NCBI GenBank assembly: GCA_023412805.1
Contig: JAEZRM010000074.1
Span: 1 to 42,027 of the forward strand
From: Pseudomonadota bacterium
Lineage (GTDB): Bacteria > Pseudomonadota > Alphaproteobacteria > Rhizobiales > Hyphomicrobiaceae
Length of the DNA stretch: 42,027 bases
Direction of reading: 5' to 3'
Shown here: positions 32,650 through 39,923 of the stretch, piece by piece
Numbering within the stretch: position 1 is the first letter of the stretch
Layout of the letters: every line of letters starts with the position of its first letter
Notes under the pieces: model-generated
The model's database searches: none
The model's input: the letters and a program-made list of their open reading frames with translations, nothing else
Told to the model about the DNA's origin: nothing
Translations under genes and position numbers: made by a program

Positions 32650-33849
32650 ATGACGCTCGACAATGGTCAAGAAACCGCGCACGTCGCTTTGCGACGCTCG
32701 CTCTCCTTCTGGCCACTCCTCCTCTACGGGCTCGCTGTCATTGTCGGCGCCGGCATCTTCGTTGCGATCGCATCGGTCATCGGACGTGTCGGCCCGGCCG
32801 CTCCGCTATCATTCTTGCTCGCCGGGATTACGGCGGGCCTAACCGGCTTATGCTACGCGGAACTGGCGAGTCGCTTTCCGGAAGCTGCCGGCGCAGCTGC
32901 CTTCGTCAAGGAAGGCTTTGGCTCCGACCGTGCCGCACAGATCACCGGAGTGGCCCTCACGCTCGCGGTTGCGGTCGCCGCAGCCTCAATTGCAAGCGGA
33001 GCAGTGCACTATCTCTCCGTCTTCATCAACTTACCGCCATCAGCCCTCATAGCCTCGCTGGTCGTCGCCTTCACTGTGCTCGCAATTGCTGGAGTGCGTG
33101 AGAGCGTACATTTCGCGGCTGCGATCGGCACCATCGAGATCCTGGGCCTCGTCATCGCCGCCTGGGCGGGTTTTCTTGCAGCGCCAAGCTTCGATGTCGG
33201 GAGCATGTTGCCTACGAGCCCAGCAGCTTGGCAGGGCGTCGTTGCCGGCGCCTTCATTGCATTCTTCGCCTTCATCGGCTTCGAAAGCTTGGTCAACATG
33301 GCTGAGGAGACCAAGGATCCTCACCGTACGGTGCCGTATGCCATTCTCGGCGCTATCGTCGTGAGCACACTTCTCTATGTCGTCGTGGCGACATCGCTCG
33401 TATTTTCAGGCCGCGGCGGCGCAAGCCCGCTGCTCGACTTGTTCAAGGGTCCCTATGCGAGCCTGTTTGCTGCTGTAGGCGCGTTGGCCGTCGCCAACGG
33501 CGTCCTGGTCGAGATCATGATGCTGGCGCGTCTGTTCTATGGCATGGCGCGACGTCGGCAGCTGCCTACCACACTCGGCCGCGTCAACCCGCGCACCCAA
33601 ACGCCGATCGCAGCCACGGCCCTAGCGGGACTTATCGTGCTGGTGACGGCCTTGCTCCTCCCTTTCAATAAGCTGTTGGCTCTTGCAAATGCCTTGACGC
33701 TCGGTATTTTCGCGGCCGTCGACATCGCCCTCTGGCGCATCCAACGGCAGCAGCCGGCCGGAGAGGGCGTCTTCACTGTGCCACGCTGGGTTCCTCTGGC
33801 CGGTGCCGCGCTTTCGGTTGGAATGATCGCGGCGGCGGTCGTGGCCTAG
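32650..33849 (+). CDS. APC superfamily amino acid/polyamine permease
   Basis: A 399-residue integral membrane protein with 11-12 spans. The N-terminal unwound-helix motif VIVGAGIFVAIASVIG identifies the APC fold; next come PLSFLLAGITAGLTGLCYAELASRFPEAAGAA, IAFFAFIGFESLVNMAEETKDPHRTVP and the later RRRQLPTTLGRVNPRTQTP loop. It is slightly shorter than the usual 430-480 residues. Likely proton-coupled uptake or exchange of amino acids; the substrate is not evident. It follows the TspO remnant by 171 bases and is not in an obvious operon. Confidence 0.9.
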   Translation: MTLDNGQETAHVALRRSLSFWPLLLYGLAVIVGAGIFVAIASVIGRVGPAAPLSFLLAGITAGLTGLCYAELASRFPEAAGAAAFVKEGFGSDRAAQITGVALTLAVAVAAASIASGAVHYLSVFINLPPSALIASLVVAFTVLAIAGVRESVHFAAAIGTIEILGLVIAAWAGFLAAPSFDVGSMLPTSPAAWQGVVAGAFIAFFAFIGFESLVNMAEETKDPHRTVPYAILGAIVVSTLLYVVVATSLVFSGRGGASPLLDLFKGPYASLFAAVGALAVANGVLVEIMMLARLFYGMARRRQLPTTLGRVNPRTQTPIAATALAGLIVLVTALLLPFNKLLALANALTLGIFAAVDIALWRIQRQQPAGEGVFTVPRWVPLAGAALSVGMIAAAVVA

Positions 33850-33905
33850 CGACTCCCGTGCGGCTGCCGTTGGCTTTTGAGCAACACGGCTGCCGGTGGT
33901 CCAGG

Positions 33906-34130
33906 CTATCGCAGCCAATCAGCGATGAGGTGCCAGGGCTCTTCGCGCCGGATGCCGGCGGACTGGGCGGACATGTCGGAAGGGGCGGCGAGGGCGTCAC
34001 CACTGGCGCGCTCTACGAGCGCTTTCTCGACGCCGGCGGCTTCTGCCAGCCAGATCAGCATCGAAGGGTTCACAATGCGGTTGTACACCTGCTCGGCGGT
34101 CATATCCCACGACTTCCGACCGTAGTAGCC
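33906..34130 (-). pseudogene. Conserved hypothetical protein, 5' end removed at IS3 remnant
   Basis: The minus strand encodes SWDMTAEQVYNRIVNPSMLI, WLAEAAGVEKALVE and AQSAGIRREEPWHLIADWL, a C-terminal stretch shared by conserved rhizobial hypothetical proteins (WEMTPEQ.YNRIVNPSML-type). Upstream of 34130 the frame runs antisense through transposase sequence, so the N-terminal part has been lost. Confidence 0.6.
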
Positions 34131-34145
34131 GGGACGATCATCATC

Positions 34146-34274
34146 CGCGAGAGCCTGAATTCGAAGCTCAGGGACGAGCTGCTCAACGGCGAAATCTTCA
34201 CGACGCTCCGGGAGGCGCAGGTGCTCATCGAAGCATGGCGACGCCACTACAATGCTGTCAGGCCGCAGTCAAAT
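34146..34274 (+). mobile_element. IS3-family transposase remnant (OrfB C-terminus)
   Basis: Translation gives ESLNSKLRDELLNGEIF, then LREAQVLIEAWRRHYNAVRP, the highly conserved end of IS3-group OrfB (normally ...NGYCESFNSKLRDE...). The last catalytic Glu region is present but the rest of the DDE domain, OrfA and the terminal repeats are not. The fragment abuts the 3' end of the cytochrome gene at 34277. Confidence 0.82.
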
Positions 34275-34276
34275 CC

Positions 34277-34648
34277 CTATCGACTTTCCTGGTTACGAAC
34301 ATACCCAGGAGCATTCGGTGCCAAGGAGTCAATGTAGGCAAGGAGTGCGCGCACATCTGATGGCGTCAATGAAAACATCGGCATTTCATCGTGGCCGGCA
34401 ATCACACCGCGTTCTTGAGCCTCAACCAGCATCGGGATCGGGAAGCGCGTGAACAATTGCCTGAACGGGATGACGATCGCGTGAGGCGGGATGTCGTCGT
34501 GCGATATGGCATGGCAATGCGCGCATTTCTCGTTCGCTATTGCGTACCCTCTCTTGATTTCATCGTTTTCAGCGCACACAGGAAGCACAGCAAGGGGAAG
34601 GATCAGGACGACATACGCCGCTTTGCTCAGCCATGGATCATTCCACAA
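34277..34648 (-). CDS. Small periplasmic monoheme cytochrome c
   Basis: I start it at TTG 34648, seven bases after GGGGAG, giving 123 residues; an ATG at 34690 is possible but would sit over the expected transcription start. The signal segment is AAYVVLILPLAVLPVCA. Heme motif CAHCH at 42-46; the Met ligand candidate is in GHDEMPMFSLT; the last helix is VRALLAYIDSLAP. The final residues (GYVRNQESR) run up to the IS3 remnant and may be a junction-derived tail. An FNR/FixK-type box lies upstream at 34718-34731. Confidence 0.84.
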   Translation of the reverse strand: MWNDPWLSKAAYVVLILPLAVLPVCAENDEIKRGYAIANEKCAHCHAISHDDIPPHAIVIPFRQLFTRFPIPMLVEAQERGVIAGHDEMPMFSLTPSDVRALLAYIDSLAPNAPGYVRNQESR

Positions 34649-34717
34649 GTTGGTTCTCCCCAAACGCTTCCCTTTTCGGATAAGTCGCATCCGTAAAGTG
34701 TCGCATCTGCAATTGTT

Positions 34718-34731
34718 TTGACCCACCTCAA
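34718..34731. promoter_or_regulatory. FNR/FixK-type box before cytochrome gene
   Basis: TTGACCCACCTCAA fits TTGA-N6-TCAA. Its centre is about 76 bases before TTG 34648, giving a leader of about 35 bases if the box is at -41.5; this also favours TTG 34648 over ATG 34690. Confidence 0.65.
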
Positions 34732-35059
34732 AGCGATTTTCTCAGATGACCTTCAAGTGCGTCTTGGGAGTGGTGGCACAGGGGGCATTGACGTCCTCGG
34801 TCCGCGTTTGTTGGCGTGCTGCCACTCCTTCCAATTGCCTACGCACAGCAACATGTCAGATTGTCCGCCTTCATTCACCTTCACACGTGGGTTGCCGCTA
34901 AGTGAAACGGCCTGCGTTAGTTCGCAGCGCATCGTAACAGCCTGAGCATTTCGGCGACGAAGTGATGCAGGGAGAGACTAACATTTGATAGGTGCGGCGG
35001 GCCTCCACCCTGCCTAACAATGCCGCGCGGTCGCGCCACCCCACGTGGCTGACCGTGTT
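34732..35059. other. Intergenic stretch without gene
   Basis: About 330 bases between the cytochrome promoter and the hairpin. No frame shows family motifs or a ribosome-binding site. I see nothing else here. Confidence 0.5.
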
Positions 35060-35094
35060 GGACGGGCGCGCTCTCGGGGGAGGCGCGTCCGTCC
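35060..35094. terminator. GC hairpin after small membrane protein gene
   Basis: GGACGGGCGCG pairs with CGCGTCCGTCC (one G-U) across a 13-base loop, 28 bases past the stop of the minus-strand gene. No T-run follows; termination is inferred from position. Confidence 0.5.
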
Positions 35095-35122
35095 TCCTCG
35101 TCCGCCTTAACGGATTCAAAGA

Positions 35123-35356
35123 CTACTTTTGAGCCGGCGCCGTGGCGCTTGGCGTGGTCGAGACCGACATCGTGATCTTGCCATAGCCGAAGTAGACCAA
35201 TGCGCCGAAGACGAGTGCAAACACAACTGCGGTCACAAACGCATTGGTCACGCGGCTGCCGAAGGACAGTGCGTTACCGATGAGGTCAATGACGAAGACC
35301 ACAGCCGCCGCAATCAACACCGGCTCTAACCAAAGATAATCTGCGGGCAGAAACAT
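35123..35356 (-). CDS. Small two-span membrane protein, 77 residues
   Basis: GGAGGG stands five bases before ATG 35356, which fixes the start; a longer frame to 35698 reads across the upstream cytochrome gene and is rejected. Two hydrophobic spans are visible (LEPVLIAAAVVFVIDLIGNA and VTAVVFALVFGALVYFGYG), then a Ser/Thr/Pro-rich tail. It follows the cytochrome gene by 97 bases on the same strand, so a membrane anchor or partner for that cytochrome is conceivable but unproven. Confidence 0.78.
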   Translation of the reverse strand: MFLPADYLWLEPVLIAAAVVFVIDLIGNALSFGSRVTNAFVTAVVFALVFGALVYFGYGKITMSVSTTPSATAPAQK

Positions 35357-35453
35357 TTGCTTCCCTCCTGTCGCTAGCTGCACCTGCTCGGCCTCAAACT
35401 TAACGGCGCTTTCTGATGCGGGATCTCGCCCAGCGCAATGACCGCATCCATGG

Positions 35454-35789
35454 CTATTTGGCCAGACTTGCAATGTAGGCAAGTAGCGCCTCAACATCAT
35501 CGGGCTCGAATAGAAATTCCGGCATGTCGCCGTGCCCCACGACGATGCCTTCAACGAGAGATTCAGCGAGATGCTCCACCGGATACCGCTTCGGCAGTTC
35601 CCGAAAGGGCGGTGCCTTGAGATGAAGGCTCGCACCGTCCCGGCCGACTGCGTGGCAGCTCGCGCATTCGCGCTCAGCAATGGCACGGCCACGCTCAAGA
35701 GACGGCTGTTGGCTGAATACGACGCCTGACAGGACGACCAGCAACAGCAATCCCAAAATCAGGGTGAGGACCAAACGTCGCTTCGACAT
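35454..35789 (-). CDS. Small monoheme cytochrome c, membrane-anchored or secreted
   Basis: ATG 35789 (MSKRRLVLTL) gives 111 residues, with GGGAG seven bases before. A hydrophobic segment (6-26) may be an uncleaved anchor. Heme motif CASCH at 42-46; Met ligand candidate in GHGDMPEFLFE; last helix VEALLAYIASLAK. The stretch CHAVGRDGASLHLKAPPFREL is closely similar to the heme domain of the TPR-cytochrome (17608-18606), showing these two are recent relatives. A perfect FNR-type palindrome lies 71 bases upstream. Confidence 0.88.
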   Translation of the reverse strand: MSKRRLVLTLILGLLLLVVLSGVVFSQQPSLERGRAIAERECASCHAVGRDGASLHLKAPPFRELPKRYPVEHLAESLVEGIVVGHGDMPEFLFEPDDVEALLAYIASLAK

Positions 35790-35860
35790 CGGCAGCTCCC
35801 CGTCAGCTTCCAAACTCGCTAGCCCCTGGATCCAAGTCGCATCTCCATTGCGCCCCTGCC

Positions 35861-35874
35861 TTGATGCGCATCAA
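35861..35874. promoter_or_regulatory. Perfect FNR-type palindrome before cytochrome gene
   Basis: TTGATGCGCATCAA, an exact TTGAT-N4-ATCAA site and fully palindromic. Its centre is about 78 bases before ATG 35789, giving a leader of about 37 bases for a class II promoter. It is also 249 bases upstream of the divergent rnk-like gene. Confidence 0.75.
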
Positions 35875-36122
35875 CGCGCGAGACCCGCCGGGACACGGTA
35901 GGCCGCATGAGTAACTTGACAAAACACCTGGGCCCACCAAGTGTACGATATGTTTCGCGACCAAGAATATTTTCTCCGGGCCCACACGGCCGCGGTTGGT
36001 TAGCCCCGGGCTTCTGCTCGGGGACTGCAGCTATTTGCTGCCTTTTCTCACCCACTTAAGAACAGAACTGAGGTCGTCGCCGAATAACGCGCGGACCTAC
36101 CGAATTGCACGAAGGAAATCAC

Positions 36123-36563
36123 ATGAATCAAGCCCAGCAGAACAGAGGGTCCTTGCCCCCGCTCATCGTGAGCAAAGACAACTACAAACGGATTATCGAC
36201 CTCGCCATCTTCGCGGAGGACCGCGCACCCGAGGTTGCGAGCGTGTTGATTGCCGAGATGGAGAGGGCACGAATCGTCTCGCCCAAGGCTTTGCCTAGCA
36301 CCGCGGTCCAGATGGGATCGACGGTCGCCTATCGTACCGACTCTGGGGAAGAGCGGCGCGTAACCCTCGTGTATCCTGGTGAAGCCGACATTTCTCAGGG
36401 CAAAATCTCGATCCTGACGCCGATCGGTGCCGCACTTATTGGTCTGTCGCCAAGCCAATCCATCGCTTGGATAGCGCGCGACGGGCGCCAGCATCGGCTG
36501 ACCGTACTGAAAGTTGAGCCACCGGCAATCGCAGCCACGGATCTCGCGTCAGAGCAGGCTTAG
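36123..36563 (+). CDS. rnk: Rnk-like regulator of nucleoside diphosphate kinase (GreA/GreB C-terminal fold)
   Basis: AAGGAA precedes ATG 36123; 146 residues. The N-terminal helical part (LIVSKDNYKRIIDLAIFAEDRAPEVASVLIAEMERARIV) is followed by the GreA/B C-terminal FKBP-like domain: MGSTVAYRTDSGEERRVTLVYPGEADISQGKISILTPIGAALIGLSPSQSIAW. The Gre coiled coil with catalytic acids is missing, as in Rnk. Rnk proteins bind RNA polymerase and affect nucleotide pools. Isolated gene. Confidence 0.9.
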   Translation: MNQAQQNRGSLPPLIVSKDNYKRIIDLAIFAEDRAPEVASVLIAEMERARIVSPKALPSTAVQMGSTVAYRTDSGEERRVTLVYPGEADISQGKISILTPIGAALIGLSPSQSIAWIARDGRQHRLTVLKVEPPAIAATDLASEQA

Positions 36564-36724
36564 CCTAACTCCCCATCACGGTCGCTAGGCTCTATGGGAG
36601 TTCGATGTGGTGGCAGGCGTGAATATGCTTAGTACGGCGAAAAGGCACAAGTGCGGCGCGGCGAGTTACTAGGCCCGCTCGCGCAACTCACGACATTGGT
36701 CGGTCTAAGCCTGGAGGAGAAATA

Positions 36725-37186
36725 ATGTCGAAGAACTACGGGATCGTTCCCTTGGCCGATCAGCTCACTATGACCGGCATGCAGTTTGTCCATGGCCTCG
36801 TGGACGGGAGTGTTCCGCTCAATCCGCTGGCCCGGACGTTATGCTATGACGTGGTCGAAGCCGAAGATGGGAGGGTGGTGGTGACGGCGTGCACGTCAGC
36901 CGAACAGCTCAATCCTTCCGGCACTGTCCACGGCGGCGTAGCCGCCGTGTTGCTGGATACGTGCATGGGCTTAGCCATCCGCACGCGGGTCGAGAGAGGA
37001 AAGAGCTCCACAACGCTCGAGTTCAAGATTTCCTTCATGAGGCCAATCACGGCCGAGGAGGGCTTGTTGCGGGCGGAGGGGACCGTGTTGACCTGTGGAC
37101 GGCGCGTCGGAACGGCGGAAGGGAGGCTTACAGACCAGGAAGGTCGGCTCCTCGCCCATGGTACGACGACCTGCCTGATTGCGTGA
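36725..37186 (+). CDS. PaaI-type hotdog thioesterase
   Basis: A strong GGAGGAG precedes ATG 36725. The 153-residue product has the hotdog pattern: LNPSGTVHGGVAAVLLDTCMGLAIRT with the catalytic-region HGG and acidic Asp, and TTLEFKISFMRPITAEEGLLRAEGTV. PaaI-like enzymes cleave acyl-CoA thioesters such as hydroxyphenylacetyl-CoA or medium-chain acyl-CoA. No catabolic cluster is adjacent, so the substrate remains open. Confidence 0.9.
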   Translation: MSKNYGIVPLADQLTMTGMQFVHGLVDGSVPLNPLARTLCYDVVEAEDGRVVVTACTSAEQLNPSGTVHGGVAAVLLDTCMGLAIRTRVERGKSSTTLEFKISFMRPITAEEGLLRAEGTVLTCGRRVGTAEGRLTDQEGRLLAHGTTTCLIA

Positions 37187-37457
37187 ATGGACGTTTTCGC
37201 GGAGATCTGTGATGGGGCTTAGCCGCTGGAATTGCTCGCCGTCTGCTGCTAATTTCGTTGCCTTCGCTATAATGTTCGCCAGTGATAAATCTCTGAATGG
37301 CGGGCGGAGCCGATTTGCCGGCAGCAATCCCTGTGCGTCTCTAAATGCAACGCCGTCCGCCTGAGTGTACTGGTCGGCAGGCTCGCCGTCCCGGCGCTGG
37401 CGGGGCAAGCTCTATCCCTTGCGGGACTGAACGCGGCGGCAGATTGCGGTTTCGGGA

Positions 37458-38000
37458 ATGATCGAGCCTGCAAGGCGCACGATCATGGCCGAGCATCCGC
37501 TTGAAGGGCGCGACCTGCTGTTGCTTGCGGAATACAGCCCGTTCGTGCCGCCCGGATATGAGGACATATTCGCGCTCGGCTTTGCCCGCTTCTTCGGCGG
37601 CGATTACATTTCTGCGCTGCATATCCTCGTGCCGCAGCTTGAGAACTCGCTGCGCTACGTGCTCAAGCAGACCGCCATCGACACCTCGTCGATGCAGAGC
37701 GACATGACGCAGGAAAACCGCACGCTCTCGGTCATGCTGGGCAAGGATCGCGCGGCGCTTGAGAAGATATTCGGCCCCGCCATCACGCTTGAGATCGAAA
37801 ACCTGTTCGATTTCGAGGGCGGGCCTTCGCTTCGACACCAGCTTGCGCACGGCCTGCTTTCGGCTGGCGCGTGCCATAGCTATGATGCGATCTACGCCTG
37901 CTGGTTCATCTTTCGGCTGTGCTGCCTGCCGCTGTTCCGTCATTGGCAGAAAGTCGCCGACGCATACGCAGGTATGTGCCGGGCCGAAACGCGCGGCTAG
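37458..38000 (+). pseudogene. DUF4209 protein, C-terminal fragment
   Basis: The frame starts after an in-frame TGA ten codons before ATG 37458 and encodes 180 residues matching the end of DUF4209 proteins: FVPPGYEDIFALGFARFFGG, LVPQLENSLRYVLKQ, FDFEGGPSLRHQLAHGLLS, and a final YACWFIFRLCCL. Full-length members are several hundred residues longer; the N-terminal part is missing here. It could still be expressed as a short protein. DUF4209 genes are often found on islands; its function is unknown. It marks the left edge of the accessory segment. Confidence 0.7.
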
Positions 38001-38313
38001 CCCGGTAATCGCTGTTTCCATCAGGATCGGTTCGCATGCCGCCGCAGCATTCGCTGCCGCGCTGCTCTTCATGTTCTTCCCCTACACCTTGATCTTTTCG
38101 CCCGCAGCCAACGGGCCTTCGCAGGTTCGTTCTAGACGGCGCGGCCGGGCCGTAACGCAAGCCGCTAAAGGGCTTCTCCACGTCCGTTGCGACCTTGCAG
38201 GCAAGGTGCGTTACCCGGCACCTGCCGTCTTCTCCTCCCGGCAAGAAAGTCTCCGATGGCGGGGTCTTCAAGCCTAAGGAGGAAGACATGAGTACGATCA
38301 TCAGGACAGACGA
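38001..38313. other. Intergenic stretch with uncertain short frames
   Basis: About 310 bases. One frame shows VSDGGVFKPKEEDMSTIIRT ending at TGA 38326; AGGAGGA before ATG 38288 could translate a 12-codon leader into the next gene. Nothing else is supported. Confidence 0.4.
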
Positions 38314-38607
38314 TTGCAGCGCCTGAGCAAATCCGAGCTTTGCATCCTGCTGGATCGCGCCTGCCAGGAGCTGATCCACGCACGGCCCGGCTCACCGGGC
38401 TACTACGCGGCGCTGACCTCATACGAGAACATCGCCAAGGTCCTGAACCAGCGCCTGATCGAGAGCTGGCGCAACGCGCTGCGCCCCCAAACGGGCGTCC
38501 TGCCGCGCGGCCGACTCGCGACAAAATTCTTTCGCGATACCGCCGCTCATGACGGGCAGCAGGCCGCCGGCTACGCCTTGATGGGCTGCACTGGAAGCGA
38601 TATGTAA
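38314..38607 (+). CDS. Conserved hypothetical protein, 97 residues
   Basis: TTG 38314 with AGGA a few bases upstream. The product starts MQRLSKSELCILLDRACQELIHARPGS and continues YYAALTSYENIAKVLNQRL, an all-helical pattern found in small hypothetical proteins of rhizobial islands; the last 35 residues are less regular. A short 12-codon leader frame (38288-38326) overlaps the start, perhaps for coupling. It precedes the fic gene by 110 bases. Confidence 0.5.
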   Translation: MQRLSKSELCILLDRACQELIHARPGSPGYYAALTSYENIAKVLNQRLIESWRNALRPQTGVLPRGRLATKFFRDTAAHDGQQAAGYALMGCTGSDM

Positions 38608-38661
38608 ACCGGCCTCAGAAGCGGTCTTAGTATCGGCTTATTTTGGACTGTCATATCGCTT

Positions 38662-38678
38662 AATAATCGGATATTATT
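38662..38678. repeat. AT-rich inverted repeat upstream of fic
   Basis: AATAAT-CGGAT-ATTATT, in an AT-rich patch (38655-38690) unlike the GC-rich surroundings, 40 bases before ATG 38718. Likely promoter or operator sequence for the fic-methyltransferase unit. Confidence 0.45.
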
Positions 38679-38717
38679 CATTATAGTGGCAACGATCAAT
38701 CGGACACAGAAGCGGCC

Positions 38718-39923
38718 ATGGAAGCGGCACCAGATCGTGGCGAAGCGATTGGCCTGATGGACCCGTTGTTGGTCTCGGAGGGCGGCCGGCTGCGTGCCGA
38801 GGTCGCCGACCTGGCGCTAGAGCTTGGGCAGCGCGCTGCTGGCTTCCGCCGCAGCCTACCGGACGGTGTGATGAGCGCGCTGGCCGATCTCGTGCGGGCG
38901 ATGAACTGCTACTACAGCAACCTGATCGAAGGCCATGACACGCACCCGATCGATATCGAGCGTGCGCTCAAGAACGACTACAGCGCAGATCCGCAAAAGC
39001 GAAACCTTCAGCTCGAGGCCAAGGCGCATATTGCCGTGCAGCAGTGGATCGATGGGGGCAGCCTGAACGGCCGCGCCCTGACCGAGGACGGCATCCGCGA
39101 ACTCCATCGTCGCTTCTGCGAATTGCTGCCAGAAGAACTGCTTGTTCTCACCTATGAGAGCTCTGGCGAGCAGGTACGCGTGATCCCCGGCGAGTTTCGC
39201 ACGCGCGACGTGCAGGTCGGCCGGCACATTCCGGTGAGTCCCGGCGCGGTTCCGCGGTTCATGCGGCGCTTCGAGGAAGGCTATCGCCGCCTCGGCCGCA
39301 CGGACACAATTCTGGCCGCCGCCACAGCGCATCACCGTCTATCCTGGATTCATCCCTTTACCGACGGCAACGGCCGCGTCATGCGGCTCATGTCCTACGC
39401 CGTACTGCGCGAGGCGCTCGACACGGGCGGTGTGTGGTCGATTGCCCGCGGGCTTGCCCGCAATGTGGATGAATACAAAAGCCGCCTTGCCGCTTGCGAT
39501 ATGCCGCGCCGTAATGATCTCGACGGGCGCGGAACATTGAGTGAGGAAGCGCTCGCAGAGTTCACGAGGTTCTTCCTGACCGTCTGCATTGACCAGGTGA
39601 AATTCATGGAAGATCTGGTGCAGCCGGATCGCCTGCGCAGCCGCATTCTCCTCTGGGCCGAAGAAGAGATCAGGCTAGAAAACCTGCCGCCGAAGGCGGG
39701 GCAGGTGCTCGAAGCCGTGCTCTACCGAGGCGAGCTCCCGCGCGCCGACGTGCCGCAAATTCTTGGCACCAAGGAACGTCAGGCCCGCCGTATCGTATCA
39801 TCACTCGTTGATGCGAATGTACTCACGTCCGCATCGTCCCGCGCACCGCTCAGGCTAACCTTTCCGGCCACGCTTGCCTCTCGCTGGATGCCGGGACTGT
39901 TTCCCGATCGAGAGGCGGGATAA
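38718..39923 (+). CDS. Fic family protein (class II, N-terminal inhibitory helix)
   Basis: A 401-residue Fic protein. The inhibitory motif SNLIEG at 67-72 fits [S/T]xxxE[G/N] and sits before the core, so it is class II. The catalytic loop is HPFTDGNGR (212-220), a complete HxFx(D/E)GNGR with His212. A winged-helix-like C-terminus (about 330-390, LPRADVPQILGTKERQARRIVSSLVDANVL) may bind DNA. Fic enzymes transfer AMP from ATP onto target proteins and are toxic when released from inhibition. Its stop codon overlaps the start of the methyltransferase (TAATG), so the two are translationally coupled. Target unknown; a link to defence or DNA damage is inferred from the partner. Confidence 0.92.
   Translation: MEAAPDRGEAIGLMDPLLVSEGGRLRAEVADLALELGQRAAGFRRSLPDGVMSALADLVRAMNCYYSNLIEGHDTHPIDIERALKNDYSADPQKRNLQLEAKAHIAVQQWIDGGSLNGRALTEDGIRELHRRFCELLPEELLVLTYESSGEQVRVIPGEFRTRDVQVGRHIPVSPGAVPRFMRRFEEGYRRLGRTDTILAAATAHHRLSWIHPFTDGNGRVMRLMSYAVLREALDTGGVWSIARGLARNVDEYKSRLAACDMPRRNDLDGRGTLSEEALAEFTRFFLTVCIDQVKFMEDLVQPDRLRSRILLWAEEEIRLENLPPKAGQVLEAVLYRGELPRADVPQILGTKERQARRIVSSLVDANVLTSASSRAPLRLTFPATLASRWMPGLFPDREAG

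Noticed and set aside
34718..34945. 75-residue plus-strand frame after the cytochrome promoter
   Set aside because: No motif, Cys/Ser-rich random-looking translation, and it lies over an FNR-type box.
36971..37408. 145-residue minus-strand frame after the thioesterase
   Set aside because: It overlaps the thioesterase end and no family or ribosome-binding site is seen; the part at 37190-37400 could hide a remnant but I cannot support one.
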